Shown: positions 34,350 through 43,336, counted from the stretch's first letter. The stretch: 64,000 nt of DNA from PALSA-612 sp963742925 (GCA_963742925.1 CAVUNV010000007.1:1-64000); one strand, 5' to 3'. Numbers and translations: made by a program. The notes: a model not told the origin generated them from the letters alone.

Positions 34350-36102
34350 GTGAAGCGGCTCGGAATCGTCGTCGTCTGCATCCTCTCCGCCGTCGCCGCA
34401 GCCGCGACCGGTTCGTCGCGCGCCGCGGCTCGGCCGTGCGGGCTGCCGAGCTCGGCGACGCTCTGGGTCGACTACGCGGACGCGACCGTTCCGTTCTGGA
34501 AGCAGATCTTCGGCCGTCCCGGCCTCGTGCTGGCGACGCCGCCCGGAACGGGCGGCCTGCCGACGCAGCTGCGGGCGGCAGGCGCCTCCACCGTGTACTT
34601 CGATCTCAAGCTGGCGGGCCGTGTCGGCACGGCGGACGCGCCGGCCGACCCCGCGACGATCGCCGACGTCGCGAACAAGGAGTTCGATGCGGCCGTCAAG
34701 CAGACGGGCTGCCAGACGCCGCTGATCGCCGAGAACGAGCTCTTCGGCGCCACCACGCAGACACCCTGGTCGCCCGGCAACGCCCAGTACCGCGCCAACG
34801 TGCTGGCGCTGCTGACGCAGCTGGCCGCCCGCGGTGCCCACCCGTACCTGCTGATCTCCTCGCCGCCGTTCGGCGGCGACACGGCCGGAGACTGGTGGCG
34901 GGCCGTCGCGCAGGTCTCTGACATCGTCCGCGAGTTCTTCCCGGCGCCGACGGAGGTCTCCGCCTCCGGGCCCGATCGTGGGCAGCAGGACGCTCCGCTC
35001 ACAGATGCGCCAGGCGATGGGCGCGTTCACGGCGATGGGCATCCCGGCCGCGCGGCTCGGTCTGATGCTCGAGTTCGAGTCCGGGCTCTACGGCCGCAAC
35101 GGGCTCAAGCCTGCCACGGCCTGGTTCGATTTCGTGAAGCTCGACGCGCTCGCCGCCCGACAGGTCGCCGGCGAGCTCGGGCTTCCGACGGTCTGGTCGT
35201 GGGGGTGGGGGACGTACACCGACAAGTCGCCGTTCGACGCCGACAAGCAAGCCGCCGCCTGCGTCTATCTGTGGACGCGGAGTCAGAGCCTCTGCGACGG
35301 GCCGGCCCAGGCGGGGCAGGGCTTCGCCCCTTCGCTCACGGAGGGGCAGCTGCTCCTGCCGGCGCGCGTCTTCTGCACGCTCGGCTCGGACGGCGTGATC
35401 GCGGCGGCGACCCGCGCCCAGCTTGCGGCCGTGACGGGTGATGCCCAGGCAGCGGGGGCGATCGCCCTCGGCTGGGGAGCGACCCGGTCGGCGGCGAAGG
35501 TGAGCGGTGCGCAGGTCGACGCGGCCGAGCAGGCGGTGATCGACGCCGGCTTCGGCGGGAGCCAATCCGCCTATCTCGCAGCGCTCGCCCGGCGCCATGC
35601 CAACCGCGGGTTGGCGCGTGCGGCGCTCGCCGCGGAGCTGCGGCGCCGGGCGGTCGAGGCGGGGCTCCCCGTGCCGCCCGTCTCCGACAGCGCGATTGCC
35701 GCCTTCTACGACGCGTACGCCGGAATCCGCGCGCGGCTCGTGACGACGAAGACGCCGGTCGCCTGGCTCGGCGGCCGGACACGTGGGATCGCCCTCGAGA
35801 CCCTGGCTCCGGCGCGTGTCTTCACGCTCCCGACCGGCCGCGCCGGCCTAGTGAAGGCCCCCGATGGAGCCGTTGCCGTGAAGCCGCTCGAGGCTCCGCT
35901 GCCGCTCGCGGCGGTTCCGCTCGCGTCCGCTCGTCCAGCCGTCGCCGCCGCGATCGTCCACCTCGCGAAGGCCGACGCATACCAGGCCTGGCTCGAGGCG
36001 CAGGAGCAGAGAGTGCTAGTCACGGCGATCTGTGCGGCCGACGATGTCCCAGCGCCGCTGCCGGTCGAGCTGCCGGACTTCCTGCCGTTCCTGTCGCTGT
36101 AG
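34350..36102 (+). CDS. Secreted protein of unknown function (~584 aa), one frameshift
   Basis: N-terminal signal peptide (RLGIVVVCILSAVAAAATGS). The central part (WVDYADATVPFWKQIFGRPG; TPLIAENELFGATTQTPW; WSWGWGTYTDKSPFDADKQ) looks like a TIM-barrel-type fold; the C-terminal third is helical and Ala-rich, ending LPDFLPFLSL. One extra C near 34973 (GGGCCCGATC) breaks the frame; afterwards IVGSRTLRSQMRQAMGAF continues. It is 23 nt after the GT39-like gene, so probably in the same unit. I do not recognise the family; glycan binding or hydrolysis would fit the context. Confidence 0.65.
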
Positions 36103-36138
36103 GGGCGAGCCGCGACGCGATCCCAACTCCCGCGAAGT

Positions 36139-36153
36139 CCGGGCTTGGCCCGG
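36139..36153. terminator. Small stem-loop between convergent genes
   Basis: CCGGGC-TTG-GCCCGG, 6-bp stem, between the stop at 36102 and the phosphofructokinase stop at 36229. It could serve either strand. Confidence 0.4.
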
Positions 36154-36228
36154 GCGTAGCTCACGGTGCGAGAGACGCGACCAGAAGGGGAAGGGGGCCC
36201 GCGGGGGAAAGCGGCTGTTTCGCCCGTG

Positions 36229-37266
36229 TCAGCCGAAAAAGGCCTTGGCCACGTCGTACCAGTCCTCCGGCACGATCTTCAGCTCGGCTACGGCCTCCGC
36301 CAGCGGGATGTCGACGATCTCGTTGCCTCGCAGCGCCACCATCTGGCCGAAGCGCGCTTCCTGGACGAGATCGGCGGCCGCTAGCCCGAAGCGGGTCGCC
36401 AGCACCCGATCGCGCGCGGTTGGCGTCCCGCCACGCTGAACGTGACCGAGCACGGTCACGCGCGTCTCGAAGCCGGTGCGGTGCTCGATCTCCCGCGCCA
36501 GCGACTCGCCGATACCGCCCAGGCGGACGTGGCCGAACTGGTCGAGCGCCGCCTCCTGCGTCACCTCGCGCTGCTCGCCTGACGCGTACGTCAGCTTGTA
36601 GCCCTCGCTGACCACCACGATCGAGAAGTCCTTGCCGCGGCGATGCCGCTTCTCGATCTCGGCGCACGTCTCCTCCACGGTGAGCGGATGCTCGGGGATG
36701 AGGATCACGTCGGCGCCGCCCGCGATGCCGCTCATGACGGCGATCCAGCCCGTATGGCGGCCCATCACCTCGACCACCATCACGCGGTTGTGCGATTCCG
36801 CCGTCGTGTGGAGGCGGTCGATCGCCTCGGTGCAGATCGAGACCGCCGTGTCGAAGCCGAACGTGTAGTCGGTACCGGACAGATCGTTGTCGATCGTCTT
36901 GGGCACGCCGACGACGGGGAGGTCCTCCTCTGCGTAGAGCCGGGCGGCGACACCGAGTGTGTCCTCGCCGCCGATTGCGACCAGCGCGTCGAGCTGCTCG
37001 GAGAAGGTCGCCAGCACCCGGGTGACGCCGTTCTCGACCTTGTAGGGGTTGGTGCGGCTCGTGCCGATGATCGTGCCGCCACGGGGAAGGATTCCCGAGA
37101 TCTCGCGCGGGCCGAGCGGCTCCAGATGGTCTTCGATCAGCCCGCGCCAGCCCGCGCGCACGCCAAGCACGTCGTGCCCGCGGTCGAGCGAGCGTCGCGC
37201 GACGGCGCGGATGACGGCATTCAGGCCGGGGCAGTCGCCTCCGCCGGTCAGGACTCCCACGCGCAT
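36229..37266 (-). CDS. pfp: 6-phosphofructokinase, PPi-dependent signature
   Basis: 345 residues of the PFK family. MRVGVLTGGGDCPGLNAVIR binds phosphate, GGEDT (99-103) puts Asp102 where ATP enzymes have Gly, PKTIDND (122-128) puts Lys123 where ATP enzymes usually have Gly, then MGRHTGWIA and PEHPLTVEE. Asp plus Lys at these positions is the known mark of pyrophosphate-dependent enzymes such as that of Amycolatopsis methanolica. It phosphorylates fructose 6-phosphate, reversibly if PPi is the donor. TATCGT lies 7 nt before the ATG. Confidence 0.85.
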   Translation of the reverse strand: MRVGVLTGGGDCPGLNAVIRAVARRSLDRGHDVLGVRAGWRGLIEDHLEPLGPREISGILPRGGTIIGTSRTNPYKVENGVTRVLATFSEQLDALVAIGGEDTLGVAARLYAEEDLPVVGVPKTIDNDLSGTDYTFGFDTAVSICTEAIDRLHTTAESHNRVMVVEVMGRHTGWIAVMSGIAGGADVILIPEHPLTVEETCAEIEKRHRRGKDFSIVVVSEGYKLTYASGEQREVTQEAALDQFGHVRLGGIGESLAREIEHRTGFETRVTVLGHVQRGGTPTARDRVLATRFGLAAADLVQEARFGQMVALRGNEIVDIPLAEAVAELKIVPEDWYDVAKAFFG

Positions 37267-37273
37267 GTCCGTG

Positions 37274-37279
37274 ACGATA
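37274..37279 (-). promoter_or_regulatory. -10 box TATCGT, 7 nt before ATG 37266
   Basis: Leaderless-type promoter of the phosphofructokinase gene. Confidence 0.55.
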
Positions 37280-37323
37280 TCGAGGTTCGAGCCGCCTCCG
37301 AGGGGCTGGCAGGCTCTACGCGT

Positions 37324-37620
37324 TCACTCCGTGGAGCGCGGCCGTCGCCAGGGCAGCCGCAACCGCCACCCGGCGCTTCGGCCCTCGGAGGCGCGCCAGT
37401 CGTCGAGCGTCCGTAGCGTCCCCGACGCCCGCGCGCGGGCGACGCAGTCGGCGTGGGCGTGGCGCCGCCGGCCCGGGTCGCCCTCCGGCGCGATCAGCAC
37501 GTGCTCGCTCATGGCGTGCAGCATCCGCCCGCAGAACGGGCAGCGGTACGTGGCCGGCTTCGTGCTGTGGGCGCGTCGGACAGCCCACCAGCGGGCGGGC
37601 TCCCCTTTCTCCCGGGTCAA
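37324..37620 (-). CDS. Small zinc-binding protein (98 aa)
   Basis: CPFCGRMLHAMSEHVLIAPE near residue 27 followed by RRRHAHADCVARARA gives a likely C-x2-C...H-x3-C zinc site; the C-terminal third is Arg/Trp-rich. The TTG start overlaps the upstream stop (TTGA), so it is coupled to the SnoaL-like gene. Function unknown; nucleic-acid binding is possible. Confidence 0.6.
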   Translation of the reverse strand: MTREKGEPARWWAVRRAHSTKPATYRCPFCGRMLHAMSEHVLIAPEGDPGRRRHAHADCVARARASGTLRTLDDWRASEGRSAGWRLRLPWRRPRSTE

Positions 37621-38030
37621 GCTTCCTCGTCGAGCCCGAGCGCCTCGAGGGCCGCGGCGAGGTGCGGGTACTCCTGCACCCGGGTGACGCGTCCGTTCTG
37701 CACGGTGACGACGGCGGAGTAGCGTCCGACGGTGAAGTAGCGGCGTGTCTGGAGCGGCCGGTCGTCGGACACGTCACGCTCCTCGCCTGCGACGCGGAAG
37801 GAGACGGCGACCTCGTCGCCGATCCCCACGCAGCGCTCGATCTCGACCCGGTAGCCGTCCTCGAAGCGGTCGGCGAGGATGTCGAGCACGCTCTCGTGGC
37901 CGGCCGCGCTCTCCGGTTCGATCGAGACCCATTCGATCTCCGGGTCGAGCATCTGCGCGACCGTGTCGAGATCGCCGCCCACGAAGGCCCAGTAGCCGCG
38001 CAGCACGAGCTCGACGTTCGCCTGGCTCAC
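37617..38030 (-). CDS. SnoaL/NTF2-like domain protein
   Basis: 137 residues with the NTF2-like cone fold: LRGYWAFVGGDLDTVAQMLD near residue 10, DPEIEWVSIEPESAAGHESV, and a beta-rich second half (DEVAVSFRVAGEERDVSDD). Members are small hydrolases, isomerases or ligand binders. The GTG start has TAGGTT 7 nt upstream. Confidence 0.78.
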   Translation of the reverse strand: MSQANVELVLRGYWAFVGGDLDTVAQMLDPEIEWVSIEPESAAGHESVLDILADRFEDGYRVEIERCVGIGDEVAVSFRVAGEERDVSDDRPLQTRRYFTVGRYSAVVTVQNGRVTRVQEYPHLAAALEALGLDEEA

Positions 38031-38037
38031 ACCGCAA

Positions 38038-38043
38038 AACCTA
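38038..38043 (-). promoter_or_regulatory. -10 box TAGGTT, 7 nt before GTG 38030
   Basis: Leaderless-type promoter of the SnoaL-like/zinc protein pair. Confidence 0.55.
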
Positions 38044-38057
38044 GCGGGGAAGAGACC

Positions 38058-38088
38058 GGGGGAGAGCCGCGGTCGGCGGCTCTCCCCC
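38058..38088 (-). terminator. 13-bp perfect stem-loop after EXORDIUM-like gene A
   Basis: GGGGGAGAGCCGC and GCGGCTCTCCCCC pair fully around a GGTCG loop, 15 nt past the stop at 38103 and just before the promoter of the next gene. Confidence 0.75.
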
Positions 38089-38102
38089 GAGATGGAGCTG
38101 AT

Positions 38103-39302
38103 CTAGCAGGCGCAGAAGAACGAGGCGCTCAGCGCGGAGCCGGCCGGGTTCTTCACCGTCCACTTGGCGAGCCCGCTGACGCCGCCCGGAACCTTCGTCT
38201 TGAGCTGGTTCGGGGACTCACTGATGATCGACGCGCTCGTCGAGCGGAGGAGCACCTGCGTGACGTTCCCCAGGTTCGTGCCGTTGATCGTGACCAGCGT
38301 TCCCGCGCGACCCCGCGAGGGAGAGAAGCTGGTGATGGTCGGCTTGCCGCCGCCGCCACCCTGGATGTTGTAGGTCTGGACGCAGGCGTTGGTCGGGTTG
38401 CTGTTCGACCACTCCTGCTGGAGCCAGTAGTGGTGGCCGTTGATCGTCTGGTTGTACTCGGCCCCGTCCGGGCCGGAGACGGTGCCGAACGTCCAGGCAC
38501 ACTTGTCTCCGTTTTCCGCGCCGCTCGAGTCGTACCAGGCGTTCAGCTGCGGGTCGGTGATCGCCTCGTTGTGCTCGTGGCTGATCACGTTGATCGTCGG
38601 GTCGGCGTGATGCTGCCGTTCGGGTACTGGCCCTCGTCGCAACCGGCAACGGCGGCGAGTAGGGCTGGTTCGCGTAGATCGCGCCGCTGTTCGAGGTGCC
38701 GTGGTAGGCGCAGTACGACGGTGTAGGCGCACTGGGTGCCGCTCGAGTCGAAGCAGCTACCGACGTTCTGCGGCGTGAACATGAAGAACATGTTCGTCCC
38801 GTTCCGCGTCCAGCCCGGCTGGCTGTTGATGACGTTGTCGATCTCGGTCTGGATCTGGGCGTCGGTCAGGCACTCGGGGAGCCCGTTGTAGAGCGGGCAG
38901 CCGCTGGCCGGGAACGCGTTCGTGTCCGTGACCGATCCGCCGACGGTCGAGCTGTACTGGATGCTCGAGTACTGCGTGTCGGCCGCGTAGACGTTCGTCG
39001 CCCTGCCGCTGTCGTGCAGCGACGTCCGTGAAGTACTGGTTGATCGTCGTGTCGTAGCCCGACGGGATCGAGTACCCGGACGGGATCCAGTAGATCGCGT
39101 AGGTCTTGTTGGTCGTCATGACCGGCCCGCCGTGGTAGAGCAGCGGTGTGCCGGCGCCGGGAACCTGCTTGCCGATCACCGGGACGACACCGCCGATATG
39201 GCTCGGGATCGTGGGCGATCCGTGCGCCGACTGGAGCTGGCCCGTGAGCGCGGCGATACCCGCGATCCCGAGCAGCATGGCGAAGATGAGCAGTCGCTTC
39301 AT
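38103..39302 (-). CDS. EXORDIUM-like secreted protein A with IPT/TIG domain, several frameshifts
   Basis: About 395 residues, paralogue of the next gene. A signal peptide (LLIFAMLLGIAGIAALTG) precedes LLYHGGPVMTTNKTYAIYWI, then NVGSCFDSSGTQCAYT, ISHEHNEAITDPQLNAWYD and GAENGDKCAW, the conserved core shared with plant EXORDIUM/phosphate-induced-1 proteins, and a C-terminal IPT/TIG domain (ITSFSPSRGRAGTLVTINGT) ending FFCAC. At least four frame changes lie between 38600 and 39025; the intact paralogue shows that they are recent or errors. Role in the wall or exterior is unknown. Confidence 0.7.
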
Positions 39303-39405
39303 AGCTGCGAGACACCTTTCGAGAGTAGGGGCGAAGAGAACAGCCCCTGCACTTTAGGTGCTTTCAGGCCATGTGTCGAATAGGCATGGCCGCCCGGCCG
39401 GCGGG

Positions 39406-40620
39406 TCAGCAGGCACAGAAGTAGCCGCTCGTCGCCGTCCCGCCCGGCGTCGTCACCGTCCACTTCGCGAGGCCTTGAAGGCCCGACGGCACGCGTGCCT
39501 GGATCTTCGTGGCCGAGACGACGGTGAAGGTGGACGCGAGTCCCCGCAGCTGAACCTGGGTCGCTCCGAGCAGGTTCTGGCCGTTCAGCGTGATCGTGGT
39601 CCCGGCGCGTCCGCGGCCCGGCGAGAAGCCGGTGATCTGCGGCGGCAGGATGACGCTGTTCGGCACGCAGCTCGAGAGCAGGTTGCTCCATTCCTGCTGT
39701 AGCTCGTACCTGCCGGTCGAGATCGCCTGGTTGTAGGCGCCGTACGGTGTCGCTCCCTGCTGTTGGCCGAAGTACCAGGCGCACTTGTCGCCGTTCTCGT
39801 AGCCGCCCGAGTCGTACCAGGCATTGCCGAGCGGGTCGGTGATCGCCTCGTTGTGCTCGTGGCTGGTGACGTTGATCGTCGCGTCGGCGTCGTTCCCGTT
39901 CGGGGACGACTCGATGTCGCAGTTCGAGCCCGCCGACGGCTGGTCGGCGTACGGCATGTTCGCGTAGATGATCGTGCCCGCGTCGCCGCTCCCGATCCAG
40001 CCGTGGTAGGCGCAGTACTGGCTGTAGGTGCACGACGAGGAGGTGGAGTCGAAGCAGCTCCCGACGCCGATCGGGAAGAACACGAAGTAGATCGTCGACA
40101 TGCCCGTCGGGAGGCTCCTGGCGGCGATGAAGGTCTTCAGCTCCTTCTGGAGCTGGTCGTCGGTCAGGCAGACGGACGTGAAGGGCGCGTCCGAGCAGCC
40201 GTTCGCCGGATACGGATCCGTGTCGGCCAGCGAGCCCTTGAAGGTGGACGAGTACAGAGCAGGGCCGCTCCCGTCCTTGTACTGCGTGTTGACGGCGTAG
40301 ACGTTCGACGTCTTGCCGCTGTCGGCTGCCACGTCGTTGAAGTACTTGTCGATCGTGGCGCCGTAGCCGGCCTGGTAGCCGTAGCCGGCCGGGGCCCAGT
40401 AGACGGAGTAGACGCTCGTCGAGTGCATCACCGGGCCGCCGTGCCAGGTGAGGTTCGAACTGCCGGCGACGTCGACGGTGCCGTCGGCACCGCGCGGCGC
40501 GAGCGCTCCGAGAAAGTGGCCGTTCCCATTGTGCGAGTCGACCGCGGAGGCCGTGCCCGACGCGAGCACGGCCGCGGTCGCGAGCAGCATCGCCAGCGCC
40601 AGCGTGCGCTTGATTCCCAC
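39406..40620 (-). CDS. EXORDIUM-like secreted protein B with IPT/TIG domain
   Basis: 404 residues, intact. Signal peptide LALAMLLATAAVLASGTASA; core LTWHGGPVMHSTSVYSVYWA, SCFDSTSSSCTYSQYCAYHG, SHEHNEAITDPLGNAWYD and YENGDKCAWYFG; then the IPT/TIG domain ITGFSPGRGRAGTTITLNGQ and the terminal YFCAC. The His/Glu/Asp block (HEHNEAITDP) resembles a metal site, but no peptidase activity is proven in the family. Start GTG 40620 with an AAAGGGGAG site. Divergent from a LuxR-type gene 140 bp away. Confidence 0.78.
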   Translation of the reverse strand: MGIKRTLALAMLLATAAVLASGTASAVDSHNGNGHFLGALAPRGADGTVDVAGSSNLTWHGGPVMHSTSVYSVYWAPAGYGYQAGYGATIDKYFNDVAADSGKTSNVYAVNTQYKDGSGPALYSSTFKGSLADTDPYPANGCSDAPFTSVCLTDDQLQKELKTFIAARSLPTGMSTIYFVFFPIGVGSCFDSTSSSCTYSQYCAYHGWIGSGDAGTIIYANMPYADQPSAGSNCDIESSPNGNDADATINVTSHEHNEAITDPLGNAWYDSGGYENGDKCAWYFGQQQGATPYGAYNQAISTGRYELQQEWSNLLSSCVPNSVILPPQITGFSPGRGRAGTTITLNGQNLLGATQVQLRGLASTFTVVSATKIQARVPSGLQGLAKWTVTTPGGTATSGYFCAC

Positions 40621-40641
40621 CGAATCTCCCCTTTCGGAACA

Positions 40642-40656
40642 GACCTACAGGGTCTG
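40642..40656. promoter_or_regulatory. Candidate operator AGACC-TACAG-GGTCT
   Basis: Inverted repeat with 5-bp arms in the 140-bp region between EXORDIUM-like gene B and the LuxR-type gene; the same region holds two CCCCTTTCGG copies. Position read by eye and could be off by one or two bases. Confidence 0.3.
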
Positions 40657-40761
40657 ACTCTAAGCGCCTCCGGGTGCTCTGACCAGTGCCCCTTTCGGGG
40701 AGGACGGACGTCGATCACCGTTCCCGCTGTAGTTCGGGTGACTCCCGGCCGATAAGAGAGC

Positions 40762-41043
40762 ATGGCCACCGATCGCGAGAGGCAGGCGGGCTACGACGAG
40801 GTCGTCGCTGCCCTGGCCGAGCCGCCGAAGCCGTCCGCGCGCGAGCTGGAGCTGCTGACGCTCATGGCTGACGGCCTCACCGACGTGGAGATCGCCGAGA
40901 AGCTGTCGATCTCGTCGAAGACGATGCGGAGCCGCCTCCATGCGCTGCGCATGAAGATGCAGGCGCGGACGAGGACGCACGTCGTCGCGATCGCGTTCCG
41001 GCGCGGGCTCCTGACAGTCGAGCGCCGCGGCACCGACGCCTGA
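40762..41043 (+). CDS. LuxR/GerE-type HTH regulator (93 aa)
   Basis: Essentially only a GerE-type DNA-binding domain: SARELELLTLMADGLTDVEI near residue 26 and LSISSKTMRSRLHALRMKM near residue 48 (recognition helix), then RTRTHVVAIAFRRGLL. No receiver or ligand domain, so it needs a partner signal or acts constitutively. The obvious target is the divergent EXORDIUM-like gene. Confidence 0.82.
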   Translation: MATDRERQAGYDEVVAALAEPPKPSARELELLTLMADGLTDVEIAEKLSISSKTMRSRLHALRMKMQARTRTHVVAIAFRRGLLTVERRGTDA

Positions 41044-41058
41044 GCGTCGGACCGCGCA

Positions 41059-41246
41059 GGCCGCTCAGATGGTTGATGCCACGAGGTCGTGCTCCTCGGG
41101 GCGTGGGTTGGTTGCTCTGGGGCGCGGCGGCGTGAAGCTCAGGCCCGGCGGAGGCCGGCTGCGCCGGGCTCTGACGGGCCTGAGCGGCCCAGACACGCCA
41201 GACCGCGCAGCCGAGCGCGCGAGACCGCGGCATCAATCATCTCAGC
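41059..41246. other. Long inverted-repeat region with two exclusive pairings
   Basis: Intergenic, between the LuxR stop and the NlpC/P60 stop. Stem A: 41063-41080 with 41229-41246 (16 of 18 Watson-Crick, one G-U). Stem B: GGCCGCTCAG 41059-41068 with CTGAGCGGCC 41180-41189 (perfect). Apical stem: GCCCGGCG 41143-41150 with CGCCGGGC 41162-41169, extended by TCAG/CTGA. A and B share bases and cannot form together. It could be a structured RNA, a two-way terminator or a DNA cruciform. Confidence 0.5.
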
Positions 41247-42363
41247 CGACGATCCGCTTCGCGCCGTAGTAGTTCGCCGATGACCAGGGCTCGTCGAGCG
41301 GCGTGATCGTCACGACGTCGCCGGGCTGCGGAGCCTGGATGTACTGCCCGGCTCCGACGTAGATGCCCACGTGGCCGAGGTTCTCGAAGAAGACGAGATC
41401 CCCGGGCTGGAGCTGGTCCGGCGGCACGTACGTGCCGTAGTTCCACTGCGAGGCTGCGAAGTGGGGGAGTGAGATCCCGACCTGGGCGAAGACGTAGGTG
41501 ACGAGGCCCGAGCAGTCGAAGTAGTCCGGCCCCGCCGCTCCCCAGACGTAGGGATGTCCGAGCTCCCGCATGGCGAGCTCCACGACCCGCGAACCGACCT
41601 GCGAGGGCGGCAGAACGACGGCCGAAGGGGAGCCGCCCGCGCTCGGGTTCGGGCTCTCGGCCGTGGCGCCGACGACGACCGACCGGAGGGCCTGCTGCTC
41701 CTGGAAGCGCTGCGCGGTCAGCCGCGCGCGCGCCTCGAGGGCCAGCTGCGCCCGGCGCGCCGCCTCCACTGCTCTCAGCTGCGCGATCTCGGTATGGACA
41801 GAAGCCAGGAGTTCCCGCTGCTGGGCCAGGCCGTTCGCGAGGCGAGCTCGCACGGCTGCTCGCACGGCGACTACGCGCTCCTCGGCCCGGCGCGCACGCC
41901 GCAGCTGCGCGCGGCGGCGCGTGACCGCCGCCCTGAACCGGGTCACCTGCTTGATCAGCACGACGTCCCCCTGCTGGATCCGGTTCGACATGTCGAGCCC
42001 GGTCAGGATGTCGTCGAGCGACCGGGCGCCCAGGATCACCTCCAGGGTCCCGTCGGACGACCCGGACACGTACAGCTGCCGAAGGTGCCTCAGCAGGTTC
42101 CGCTCTGCGACGCGGAGGTTGTGCCGCGCGACCTGCAGCTCGATGCCCGTCTCGCGGTACGACGCACGGATGCGGGAGAGGCGGACCGAAGCGCCGTTGT
42201 ACGCCTCCGTGGCCCGATCGAGCGCGTGGCCGAGCCGGTCGATCTGCGCCATCACCCGCAGCGCCTCCGCCTGCTTCTCGCCGATCCGCGAGTCGGGCAG
42301 CGCCGATCCCGCCATGGCAAGTGCCGTAACGACCACGAGGAAGACGAGCCCCGTCCGGACCAC
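41242..42363 (-). CDS. NlpC/P60 peptidoglycan endopeptidase with coiled-coil N-terminus
   Basis: About 373 residues from GTG 42363. A signal segment (TGLVFLVVVTALAMAGSALP) is followed by a ~200-residue coiled coil rich in Arg/Leu/Ala, as in RipA/PcsB-type hydrolases, then the NlpC/P60 domain: ELGHPYVWGAAGPDYFDCSG (catalytic Cys), LPHFAASQWNYG, and GDLVFFENLGHVGIYVG (catalytic His). It cuts peptidoglycan stem peptides. The frame is open further upstream to 42555. Confidence 0.87.
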   Translation of the reverse strand: MVRTGLVFLVVVTALAMAGSALPDSRIGEKQAEALRVMAQIDRLGHALDRATEAYNGASVRLSRIRASYRETGIELQVARHNLRVAERNLLRHLRQLYVSGSSDGTLEVILGARSLDDILTGLDMSNRIQQGDVVLIKQVTRFRAAVTRRRAQLRRARRAEERVVAVRAAVRARLANGLAQQRELLASVHTEIAQLRAVEAARRAQLALEARARLTAQRFQEQQALRSVVVGATAESPNPSAGGSPSAVVLPPSQVGSRVVELAMRELGHPYVWGAAGPDYFDCSGLVTYVFAQVGISLPHFAASQWNYGTYVPPDQLQPGDLVFFENLGHVGIYVGAGQYIQAPQPGDVVTITPLDEPWSSANYYGAKRIVG

Positions 42364-42397
42364 GGCGGACGTGTTCGGCCATGCCGGCTGTCTGCCG

Positions 42398-42403
42398 TAC
42401 GCT
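42398..42403 (+). promoter_or_regulatory. -10 box TACGCT, 6 nt before ATG 42410
   Basis: Leaderless-type promoter of the 206-residue secreted protein gene, and the reason for choosing ATG 42410. Confidence 0.6.
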
Positions 42404-42409
42404 GACCGA

Positions 42410-43030
42410 ATGGCGGCGCGCAACCGCATCCTGATCTGGACGCTCCTCACCCTCACGGCCGGGATATCGGCAGGCTCGGCGCCGGCCCTTAGCAGCCGTG
42501 CAGCCGGCGACCCGGGAAGGCTCCCGCAGACAACGGTGCTCCCGTCGTCCGGCACCCCGCGCTTCCGGGCGCAGATGGCGGCGCTCTGGCGCGGGATCGT
42601 CGAGGACTCGCCGGCCGCGGCGCGGCCCGCGTTCTTCCCGGCATCGGCCTACCTGCAGGTGAAGCAGATTCCGGATGCAGGTGCCGACTACCGCTCCCGG
42701 CTGCTCGCGAACTACGGCGCCGATATCCACGCCGCGCACGTGCTGCTCGGCCGGGGAGTGTCGAGCGCCAGGCTGCTCGCCGTCCGTGTTCCTAGGCAGT
42801 GGGCCTGGATTCCGCCCGGCTATTGCTACAACCGCGTCGGCTACTGGCACGCGCCGGGCTCGCGGGTCGTGTACCGCGAGCAGGGCCACACGCGCTCGTT
42901 CGGGATCTTCTCGCTGATCTCGTGGCGGGGCGAGTGGTACGTCGTCCACCTCGCCCGCTACGACCAACCCGGCACCGTGGACGATCCGTCGTCCGGCGGG
43001 GGCGCCTTCGGTCCGCCGGGAGGTTGTTAG
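42410..43030 (+). CDS. Secreted protein of unknown function (206 aa)
   Basis: Signal peptide (ILIWTLLTLTAGISAGSAPA), then a single domain with FFPASAYLQVKQIPDAGADY near residue 75 and a conserved-looking aromatic part, WAWIPPGYCYNRVGYWHAPG near residue 130 and FGIFSLISWRGEWYVVHLAR near residue 165. The end is Gly-rich (PSSGGGAFGPPGGC). I do not recognise the family. Divergent from the NlpC/P60 gene, so a wall-related role is plausible. Confidence 0.7.
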   Translation: MAARNRILIWTLLTLTAGISAGSAPALSSRAAGDPGRLPQTTVLPSSGTPRFRAQMAALWRGIVEDSPAAARPAFFPASAYLQVKQIPDAGADYRSRLLANYGADIHAAHVLLGRGVSSARLLAVRVPRQWAWIPPGYCYNRVGYWHAPGSRVVYREQGHTRSFGIFSLISWRGEWYVVHLARYDQPGTVDDPSSGGGAFGPPGGC

Positions 43031-43034
43031 AGCC

Positions 43035-43256
43035 TCACGCGGCGCGGCGGGGTCGCAGAGCGCCGGTCAGCGACGCTTGCAGGACGCCCGTGAAGTCGCG
43101 GCCGAGCTTCGACTGCAAGCGCTCGGAGGCCGGCGCGCGCTCCTCCATCATCAGCCCGGCGGCGACGAGATCCCGCAGCAGCCGGTGCCTGCCGCGCAGC
43201 GTCGGTCCGTCGAGAGCGGCGGGGATGTTCACGAGGGCGATGTCTTTCAGGTGCAT
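43035..43256 (-). CDS. Small hypothetical protein (73 aa)
   Basis: MHLKDIALVNIPAALDGPTL at the start, followed by RHRLLRDLVAAGLMMEERAP; predicted helical and basic. AAAGGA precedes the ATG at good distance. Convergent with the previous gene, 4 nt apart. Function unknown. Confidence 0.5.
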   Translation of the reverse strand: MHLKDIALVNIPAALDGPTLRGRHRLLRDLVAAGLMMEERAPASERLQSKLGRDFTGVLQASLTGALRPRRAA

Positions 43257-43336
43257 GTCGGTTCCTTTCTCCGTGTCGGTCGTGTACCCGGTAGACGGCC
43301 CGGGCGCCCGCAAACGTGCGCGGTGGTCGCTGATAT

